DNA from: Chloroflexota bacterium | GTDB lineage: Bacteria; Chloroflexota; UBA6077; CF-72 | Length of the DNA: 18,970 bases | Reading direction: 5' to 3' | NCBI GenBank assembly: GCA_019247135.1 | Contig: JAFAPL010000816.1 | Location: 1 to 18,970, forward strand | Shown here: positions 14,445 through 18,970 of the stretch, one piece after another | Layout of the letters: every line of letters begins with the position of its first letter | Numbering within the stretch: position 1 is the stretch's first letter | The notes under the pieces: generated by a model | The model's input: the letters and a program-made list of their open reading frames with translations, nothing else | What the model was told of the DNA's origin: nothing | The model's database searches: none | Program-made: the position numbers and the translations under genes

Positions 14445-15400
14445 TAGGCTCTGCTCCGGGCGGCGACACCGTCGCCCGACACCAGCTGCGCGGTGGTGAA
14501 CAGTTCACTCACGTCCGCCAGGATCGCATCCAGCTCGCGATGATCGGCGGCGTCTAGCTCCACTGCGCCGGGGCCACGCAGCTTCGCGCTCTGGATAACG
14601 CCGCGACGGCGGAGAACTTCCTTATAGATGGCTGGACCGTACATCCACTCGATATTGAGTAGCGGAATCAGACGATTGTGCAATGCTCGAGCACGCGTGG
14701 TGTCGCCGGACTCCAGCGCGTTCCAGATCGCGACGTGGACGTCAGTCGATTCGCACGCGGGCATCGTGCCGCATGCTCCGCGAGCGAATTCGTCCAGCAT
14801 GAAACGACCAGCCATACCGCCCATGATGCCTTTCAGACGTGGTCCGACCAGCCGCAACATCTCCGACATGACGTGGCCGGCGGGTAACGTCTCTTCTTTG
14901 ATGTACTCCACGCCGTCGATTTCCTCGATCAAGCGGGCCATGAATGCAGCCGTCATCGGCGTGCCGACTGGACCCGACCAGTTCTGAATGAACCCCGGTC
15001 GTCTTGCTGCCCCGGCGACCACACGGAAATACTCCAGCAACTCGTCTGTGCTCGCTTTCTTGGCGTATGGCGGCATGGCCATGACGGCGTCAGCGCCGAT
15101 ATCGTGAGCATGCTGAGCGAACAGTTGCGACAGCCGTGTCGTGGGTGCGGAGACGCCGATCACAACGGGTACGCGACGGTTGACCGTCTCGACGACGATG
15201 TTGGCCACGCGCAGGCGCTCCTGTTCGGACAGGAGCGGGGCCTCGCTTGCATTCACGGGAGCGACAACGCCGTGAGCGCCGGCATCCACGCAGAACTGGA
15301 CGCAGTTGCGTAAAGAGTCTTCGTCGACGTCGCCGTGGTCGTCGAATGGCGTCACCGGGATCGTGTAGACGCCGCGCATTTGAGCAGAGTTGGCCGGCAT
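14444..15400 (-). CDS. DapA/N-acetylneuraminate lyase superfamily aldolase or dehydratase
   Basis: Starting at ATG 15400 (AAGG nine bases upstream), the product is 318 residues, normal for this class I aldolase superfamily. It has the TIM-barrel pattern YTIPVTPFDDHGDVD, SQLFAQHAHDIGADAVMAMPPY and the Schiff-base lysine Lys168 in EYIKEE. The GTTGE loop of DapA is replaced by NASE (50-53), and the catalytic Tyr (usual YN) is replaced by Gln139 in FIQNW. It is therefore unlikely to be dihydrodipicolinate synthase; a 2-keto-3-deoxy sugar acid or other pyruvate-type substrate is more plausible. A longer frame to 15580 runs antisense to the HD gene and is rejected. It heads an operon with two oxidoreductases. 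Confidence 0.9.
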   Translation of the reverse strand: MPANSAQMRGVYTIPVTPFDDHGDVDEDSLRNCVQFCVDAGAHGVVAPVNASEAPLLSEQERLRVANIVVETVNRRVPVVIGVSAPTTRLSQLFAQHAHDIGADAVMAMPPYAKKASTDELLEYFRVVAGAARRPGFIQNWSGPVGTPMTAAFMARLIEEIDGVEYIKEETLPAGHVMSEMLRLVGPRLKGIMGGMAGRFMLDEFARGACGTMPACESTDVHVAIWNALESGDTTRARALHNRLIPLLNIEWMYGPAIYKEVLRRRGVIQSAKLRGPGAVELDAADHRELDAILADVSELFTTAQLVSGDGVAARSRA

Positions 15401-15464
15401 TGAGCCAACCTTAGCAGGCTTAGCAGCGCAGCAGCCGGCGTCCTGTCGACGTATGGTTGTGCGC

Positions 15465-16007
15465 ATGGCGGCGGCGAGTGGGGTCGATCTGATCGACGAG
15501 ATGTTCAGGAGCGAGGGCATGCGCGAGTACCTGGGTGAGCCCGTGACGTTGATCGAGCACATGCTGCAGGCTGCGACCATTGCCGAGGCGGAGGGTGCGC
15601 CAGACGAGCTCGTCGCCGCGGCGCTGCTTCACGACATCGGCCATGTACGGACAACTACGCAGTCTGGGAGCGAGGATCGACACGCCGAGGGCGGCGCGAC
15701 CTGGCTGAGCGCGTGCTTTCCATCTTCAGTCACGGAGCCGGTGCGACTGCACGTCGCGGCGAAGCGGTACTTGTGCGCGGTCGAGCCCGAATACGCAGCG
15801 GGGCTGTCGGGCGCCTCGACGCGATCGCTCGCCGCGCAGGGTGGAGCGATGTCTCGAGCCGAGGTCAACGACTTCGAGCGTTCGCCGTATTTTTCGAACG
15901 CGGTGTCCGTCCGTCGCTGGGACGAGGCGGCGAAGAATCCTGACGTGCAGACGTATCCGTTCGAGCATTTTCGGCCGCTGCTGGAGCGTCTGCAGATATC
16001 GACATGA
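15465..16007 (+). CDS. PhnZ-like HD-domain mixed-valent diiron oxygenase
   Basis: This 180-residue protein (from ATG 15465; ATG 15453 would add four residues) resembles PhnZ and the phosphonate-degradation HD family. All expected iron ligands are in place: His32 (EHMLQ), His56-Asp57 (LLHDIGH), His73 (RHAEGG), His96 (RLHVAAKRYL) and Asp153 (RRWDE). Tyr22 and Glu25 (YLGE), Lys100, Ser118 and Arg150 match PhnZ substrate-pocket residues as I recall them. PhnZ uses O2 to cleave the C-P bond of hydroxy-aminoethylphosphonate; relatives act on other substrates, such as inositol. No PhnY-like dioxygenase is in the window. It is divergent from the DapA-like gene and overlaps the TetR gene at the 3' ends. 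Family confident, substrate open. Confidence 0.9.
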   Translation: MAAASGVDLIDEMFRSEGMREYLGEPVTLIEHMLQAATIAEAEGAPDELVAAALLHDIGHVRTTTQSGSEDRHAEGGATWLSACFPSSVTEPVRLHVAAKRYLCAVEPEYAAGLSGASTRSLAAQGGAMSRAEVNDFERSPYFSNAVSVRRWDEAAKNPDVQTYPFEHFRPLLERLQIST

Positions 16008-16587
16008 TCGCCTCGTACTGCGCGATGTAGCGCTCCAGCGCCGCGTCGACCGCGGCGCCGTTCTTGGTCGCCAGCAGGTCCAACAGCAGGCCGCGAATCA
16101 CGGCGACTCCGAGGCGCGCCTCGGCGCGCGCGACGTTCTGAGGAATGCCGCGGTTGATGGCGTACGCGGCCACCGGGTCGACCCACGCGTCGACGATGTC
16201 GTCCAGCAGGCCCGTCGTGCCCGGGCGCGACTGCAGCGCCTGTGCGTACATTTCGAAAAACAGTCGCTCGTGAGGAGCGAAGCGCGGATCAGTGAAGTGG
16301 CGCCACATCACGCGGATGCCTTCACCTGGCGACAGATCGGGCTGGGCACGCATGAGCTCCGCGAAGAAGTCGCGCTGGGCGGCTTCGACGCTGCGAATGA
16401 TCGCGACGAGCAGGCCTTCTTTGGAGCCGAAGTGATAGATGAGCATGCGGTGGCTGGTGCCGATGGCGGCGGCGAGCTCGCGCAGGCTGAGCTCGGACAG
16501 GCCGTTGTCGAGGACGTACTCGACGGCGGCACAGAGGAGGCGTTGGCGGGGTCCGTCGAGGGATGGCGCTTGCGCTGACAACGACAA
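15865..16587 (-). CDS. TetR/AcrR family transcriptional repressor (start uncertain)
   Basis: The N-terminal TetR helix-turn-helix is clear: QRLLCAAVEYVLDNG, then SELSLRELAAAIGTSHRMLIYHFGSKEGLL, followed by a helical ligand domain (AQRDFFAELMRAQPDLS, RFAPHERLFFEMYAQAL, ARLGVAVIRGLLLDLLA). I prefer TTG 16587 (240 residues) over ATG 16641 (258 residues), because the ATG would place the tandem operator 16591-16622 inside the gene; neither has a good ribosome binding site. The last 40 or so residues are Ala/Arg/Ser-rich, encoded antisense to the HD gene, and unlike normal TetR C termini. The gene is divergent from the SRPBCC gene and probably represses both itself and that gene (inference). Ligand unknown. 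Confidence 0.88.
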   Translation of the reverse strand: MSLSAQAPSLDGPRQRLLCAAVEYVLDNGLSELSLRELAAAIGTSHRMLIYHFGSKEGLLVAIIRSVEAAQRDFFAELMRAQPDLSPGEGIRVMWRHFTDPRFAPHERLFFEMYAQALQSRPGTTGLLDDIVDAWVDPVAAYAINRGIPQNVARAEARLGVAVIRGLLLDLLATKNGAAVDAALERYIAQYEAIMSISADAPAAAENARTDTSARQDSSPPRPSDGRTPRSKNTANARSR

Positions 16588-16590
16588 TAG

Positions 16591-16622
16591 TGTACCATGC
16601 GGTACATGTACCAGTCGGTACA
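16591..16622. promoter_or_regulatory. Tandem palindromic operator, probably of the adjacent TetR regulator
   Basis: Two abutting 16-base perfect palindromes lie between the TetR and SRPBCC genes: TGTACCATGCGGTACA (16591-16606) and TGTACCAGTCGGTACA (16607-16622). Each is TGTACC-N4-GGTACA, a shape typical of TetR-family sites. The junction forms a further 12-base palindrome, GGTACATGTACC, at 16601-16612. Binding by the adjacent TetR is inferred; the repeats are seen directly. Confidence 0.8.
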
Positions 16623-16733
16623 ACAGCACGGATCGCGGCACTGCTTGTGAGTGCTGGCTGTATTCCAGGCACAGAGTCGGTCAACTCGCCAGAAAGCTGC
16701 GCCGGCACCCATTACGACCTGAATGTGAAAACT

Positions 16734-16738
16734 GGAGG
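16734..16738 (+). promoter_or_regulatory. Shine-Dalgarno (GGAGG) deciding the GTG start of the SRPBCC gene
   Basis: GGAGG ends five bases before GTG 16744, an ideal spacing, which fixes the GTG as the start of translation. Confidence 0.75.
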
Positions 16739-16743
16739 ACGCC

Positions 16744-17202
16744 GTGATCACGAACGTCTCCGCCGAACGCCTCATCGACGCGCCACCCGCCGTGGTCTAT
16801 CGCTGCCTCGCCGACTACCAACACCATCACCGACCTGGCGGCTTCTTGCCGCCCGCCTTCAGCAACATGCAGGTGCTCGAAGGTGGTGTGGGCGCCGGCA
16901 CCACCATGCGTTTCAGTGTGCGCCTGGCCGGCCGCACGCGGACCTTCACGCACCACGTCACCGAGCCTGAGCCGGGGCGGGTCCTGGTGGAAGGCGATGA
17001 CTCTGTGCGTACCGTCTTCACGGTCGAGCCGGACCAGACCGGCGCTCGCGTGCGGGTCGACACACGCATGTCGGTGCCTGGTCTCGAGGGGGTGGTGAAT
17101 CGATTCCTGGCGCCGAGGCTGATGAAGCCCCTCTACGATGAGGAGCTTCGGCGACTGGAGGAGTACGCCCGCGCTCAGGCCTCCACAGAGGTCGCTGCCT
17201 GA
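16744..17202 (+). CDS. SRPBCC (START/Bet v1-like) family protein
   Basis: This 152-residue protein has the SRPBCC helix-grip fold pattern: SAERLIDAPPAVVYRCLADYQHH, then alternating strands FSVRLAGRTRTFTHHVTEPEPG, RTVFTVEPDQTGARVRVDTRM, and a C-terminal helix LYDEELRRLEEYARAQ. The fold binds hydrophobic ligands or acts as a polyketide cyclase/dehydrase or ATPase activator; no catalytic residues can be pinned here. The GTG start is supported by GGAGG. It is transcribed away from the TetR gene across the tandem operator, so it is probably under TetR control. It converges on the MHS transporter gene, 22 bases away. Function is not known beyond the fold. Confidence 0.88.
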   Translation: MITNVSAERLIDAPPAVVYRCLADYQHHHRPGGFLPPAFSNMQVLEGGVGAGTTMRFSVRLAGRTRTFTHHVTEPEPGRVLVEGDDSVRTVFTVEPDQTGARVRVDTRMSVPGLEGVVNRFLAPRLMKPLYDEELRRLEEYARAQASTEVAA

Positions 17203-17224
17203 CGCAGGCGAACTCTGCCTATGA

Positions 17225-18649
17225 CTATGTGACCGTGCTTGGCTGCGCGGCGGAGGGTGCGGCTGCGGCGGTGCTCGCGGCAGCGGCCATCGCTTCTTCG
17301 GACTCGACGGAGATGTCCTGCTTGGAGCGCTCCGGCATCAGCACCGTCGCGATCAGACTGATGCCAGCGCACAGGAAGATGTACCACGCGATCGGCTGAC
17401 TGGACTTGTACGCGCCCAGCAACGCCGCCGCGATCAGCGGAGCGGGACCACCTGCGAAGATCGACGCCAGCTGGTAGCCGATGGACGAGCCGCTATACCG
17501 GAGTCGCGTCGGGAAACCTTCGGCAATCATCGCCGCCTGAGGACCGTACATGACATCGTGGAATACCAGCGAGAGCGCCATCGCAATGAAGGCGAGCGCG
17601 GGGACGCCAGTGTCCAGCAATCCGAAATAGACGAACCCCCAGATGGCGGTTCCGATCACACCGACCAGGTACACCGGTTTGCGGCCGAAGACATCTGAGA
17701 GATGACCGGAGGTCGGAATGACCAGGACCGACAACATCGATGCGACGAGCACCGGAATCAGCACGGAGTTGCGGTCCATCCCGAGCACGCCAGTCGCGTA
17801 GGCGAAGATGAAGCTGGTGTAAATGTAGAAGGGAGCCTGCTCGGCCATGCGCACGAAGGCGGCCAGCAAGATCTCCTTCGGGTGACTACGAATCACGGCG
17901 ACGACCGGCTGTTTTTCGAGTCGGCGATTTTCAACCAGTCGGCGGAACGCGGGTGTGTCCAGAATCCCGAGCCGGATGTACAGACCGACAAAAATCAATA
18001 CAAAGCTGAACAGGAACGGAATGCGCCAGCCCCAGGTGAGAAATCCATCGCCTGAGATTGCGCTGAAGATGAGCAGCGCGAGGTTTGCCAGCATCAATCC
18101 GCCCGGTCCGCCGAATTGTGGCCAGCTGGCGATGAAACCGCGCCGGTTCTGATTACCCCACTCCATCGCCAGCAAGACGGAGCCACCCCACTCGCCACCA
18201 ACTCCGATGCCCTGGATGAAGCGGAGGACTGACAGCAGCACGCCACCCCAGATGCCGATGGTCGCGTAGCCGGGCAGGACGCCAATGAAAAACGTGCCCA
18301 TGCCCATGAGAATGAAGGTGGCGATGAGCGTGGCTTTGCGTCCGATGCGGTCGCCGAAATGACCGAAGATTGCGGCGCCAACGGGTCTGGCGAGGAACCC
18401 AACGAAGTACGTCCCGAAGGCCAACAACAGGCCGGTGTTCGGGTCGGTCTCGGGGAAAAACAGCTTGCCGAAGACGAGCCCGGCGGCTGTGCTGTACAGC
18501 AGGAAGTCGTACCACTCGATGGTGGTTCCGACAGTGCTGGCGACGAGGGCCCTGAGCAGCATCTTGCGCCGTGCTGCATCGTCGGCGGTTGGTGACGTCG
18601 TCGCGTTCGTCGCGTTCGTCGCGTTCGAAAGCCCCTGGGATTGGCGCAT
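17225..18649 (-). CDS. MHS-family (metabolite:H+ symporter) MFS transporter
   Basis: This 474-residue, roughly 12-transmembrane protein starts at ATG 18649, with a GGGAGG ribosome binding site six bases upstream. A longer frame to 18826 is rejected because it covers the promoter and lacks this site. Signatures of the MHS group (ShiA, ProP, KgtP, CitA) are visible: TTIEWYDFLLYSTAAGLVF in TM1, the loop GHFGDRIGRKATL, RFIQGIGVGGEWGGSV in TM4, and SGHLSDVFGRKPVY in the second half. Such proteins import small organic acids, betaines or shikimate with protons. The N terminus carries a short Asn-Ala-Thr repeat, and the C terminus is Ala-rich and probably disordered. It follows the possible RraA-type gene, and a hairpin and an inverted repeat lie just upstream. 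Substrate unknown. Confidence 0.94.
   Translation of the reverse strand: MRQSQGLSNATNATNATTSPTADDAARRKMLLRALVASTVGTTIEWYDFLLYSTAAGLVFGKLFFPETDPNTGLLLAFGTYFVGFLARPVGAAIFGHFGDRIGRKATLIATFILMGMGTFFIGVLPGYATIGIWGGVLLSVLRFIQGIGVGGEWGGSVLLAMEWGNQNRRGFIASWPQFGGPGGLMLANLALLIFSAISGDGFLTWGWRIPFLFSFVLIFVGLYIRLGILDTPAFRRLVENRRLEKQPVVAVIRSHPKEILLAAFVRMAEQAPFYIYTSFIFAYATGVLGMDRNSVLIPVLVASMLSVLVIPTSGHLSDVFGRKPVYLVGVIGTAIWGFVYFGLLDTGVPALAFIAMALSLVFHDVMYGPQAAMIAEGFPTRLRYSGSSIGYQLASIFAGGPAPLIAAALLGAYKSSQPIAWYIFLCAGISLIATVLMPERSKQDISVESEEAMAAAASTAAAAPSAAQPSTVT
18601..18627. repeat. Three tandem 9-base repeats (TCGCGTTCG)
   Basis: Units lie at 18601-18609, 18610-18618 and 18619-18627 and are identical. They encode an Asn-Ala-Thr repeat in the cytosolic N terminus of the MHS transporter, upstream of the first membrane segment. 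Because the unit is a multiple of three, copy-number change would keep the frame. Confidence 0.85.
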
Positions 18650-18655
18650 GCGAGT

Positions 18656-18661
18656 CCTCCC
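18656..18661 (-). promoter_or_regulatory. Shine-Dalgarno (GGGAGG) deciding the start of the MHS transporter
   Basis: GGGAGG on the minus strand is followed by six bases and then ATG 18649. This selects the shorter start over the upstream in-frame ATG at 18826. Confidence 0.7.
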
Positions 18662-18696
18662 GCTACACCGTGTGTATCGCCCTGTTCCCTGACTAC

Positions 18697-18716
18697 CCCG
18701 CACGCAATAGTGCGGG
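18697..18716. other. Perfect 7-base-pair hairpin in the region upstream of the MHS transporter
   Basis: CCCGCAC (18697-18703) and GTGCGGG (18710-18716) are exact complements around a six-base loop (GCAATA). It lies 47 bases upstream of the transporter ATG. It could be an operator, a leader RNA hairpin, or the terminator of the gene ending at 18866; there is no U-tract, so its role is open. Confidence 0.45.
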
Positions 18717-18763
18717 CCGACCCTGAGGGCCGTCAAGAAGTTCTTCACGAAAACTTCATGCGT

Positions 18764-18780
18764 TGCATGCACCGCATGCA
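18764..18780. promoter_or_regulatory. Possible operator: 17-base inverted repeat TGCATGC-ACC-GCATGCA
   Basis: TGCATGC (18764-18770) and GCATGCA (18774-18780) are perfect inverted repeats separated by ACC. The same stretch contains a direct repeat, GCATGCACC twice (18765-18773 and 18774-18782). It lies in the 216-base non-coding region upstream of the MHS transporter, about 115 bases from its ATG, where a regulator could bind. Confidence 0.4.
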
Positions 18781-18865
18781 CCGCTTGCGCGTGAGGCGAC
18801 CATCGCGAAGCCGTTACCAGCGACATGCCCGCATGGCGCGCGGTCGCGCTTAGAAGATCTAGGGG

Positions 18866-18970
18866 CTATCGCCGCGTTGCGCGCCAGGCCTCGTATTCGC
18901 GCAATGTGTCCTGGTTGGATGGATACACACCCAGGATGCTGCTGCCGCCTTCGACCTTTTCGAGGATGAA
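18866..18970 (-). CDS. C-terminal fragment, possibly RraA/HMG aldolase-like family (5' end outside the window)
   Basis: The frame is open from the window edge and ends at TAG 18868-18866, giving 34 residues ending in LREYEAWRATRR. The pattern EKVEGGSSILGVYPSNQDTLREYEAWR resembles the C-terminal tail of RraA-like proteins and 4-hydroxy-4-methyl-2-oxoglutarate aldolases, which usually end with a YPPN...L.EYE.WR segment. The fragment is short, so the family call is tentative. It is upstream of the MHS transporter on the same strand, with 216 bases between them containing a hairpin and an inverted repeat. Confidence 0.6.
   Translation of the reverse strand, partial: FILEKVEGGSSILGVYPSNQDTLREYEAWRATRR

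Noticed and set aside
13572..14447. 291-codon open frame on the plus strand
   Set aside because: It lies fully antisense to the well-supported LLM oxidoreductase gene and its translation has no recognisable domain; GC-rich DNA often leaves such frames open.
15401..15580. N-terminal extension of the DapA-like gene to ATG 15580
   Set aside because: The 60 extra residues lie antisense to the HD oxygenase gene and have no match to the family's N terminus.
18650..18826. N-terminal extension of the MHS transporter to ATG 18826
   Set aside because: It spans the hairpin and inverted repeat and ignores the GGGAGG site placed just before ATG 18649.
1..18970. Mobile element, phage, CRISPR or defence island
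   Set aside because: No transposase, integrase, att repeats, spacer arrays, tRNA or defence-gene sets could be found; genes are typical metabolic and regulatory families.

Overview
This 18,970-base window is GC-rich, dense chromosomal DNA with frequent GTG starts and many 1- or 4-base gene overlaps. Two luciferase-like (F420-type) flavoenzymes, a molybdenum hydroxylase large subunit, CE7 esterases, a BFN nuclease and an MHS transporter together suggest Chloroflexota or possibly Actinomycetota. This is inferred from gene content; no rRNA or other marker gene is present. I see no tRNA, rRNA, insertion sequence, prophage or CRISPR array, so this looks like a catabolic region rather than a mobile island.

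Layout. Positions 1-309 hold the end of an HpcH/HpaI aldolase (+). A luciferase-like oxidoreductase (346-1200, -) is divergent from a molybdopterin-binding xanthine/aldehyde dehydrogenase-type large subunit (1268-3559, +). From 11256 down to 3580 eight genes run on the minus strand: response regulator, PAS-PAS-GAF histidine kinase, BFN nuclease, Ldh2-type dehydrogenase, SDR, CE7 esterase, a CE7-like protein lacking the catalytic serine, and an SMP-30 lactonase. The last four overlap head to tail. An HTH-WYL regulator (11371-12405, +) is divergent from the response regulator. A second minus-strand operon (15400 to 12477) encodes a DapA/KDG-aldolase-like protein, a luciferase-like oxidoreductase and a quinone-oxidoreductase-like protein. 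Divergent from it is a PhnZ-like HD-domain oxygenase (about 15465-16007, +). A TetR regulator (-) and an SRPBCC protein (+) flank a tandem palindromic operator at 16591-16622. An MHS-family transporter (17225-18649, -) and the 3' end of a possible RraA-type gene (18866-18970, -) close the window.

How the genes may work together (inference). CE7 deacetylase, SDR, SMP-30 lactonase and DapA/KDG-aldolase-like protein are the types of enzyme used to deacetylate a sugar, oxidise it to a lactone, open the lactone and cleave a 2-keto-3-deoxy acid. The Ldh2 enzyme, HpcH aldolase, RraA-like protein and MHS transporter fit uptake and disposal of oxo- or hydroxy-acids. The dehydratase such a pathway needs is not in the window.

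Most notable points: an esterase paralogue with Asp in place of the nucleophilic Ser, translationally overlapped with its intact sister; an apparently complete PhnZ-type diiron site without a PhnY partner; a DapA-family protein with substituted catalytic residues; a perfect tandem TetR-type operator; and an orphan molybdenum-hydroxylase large subunit. None amounts to a clearly new system.
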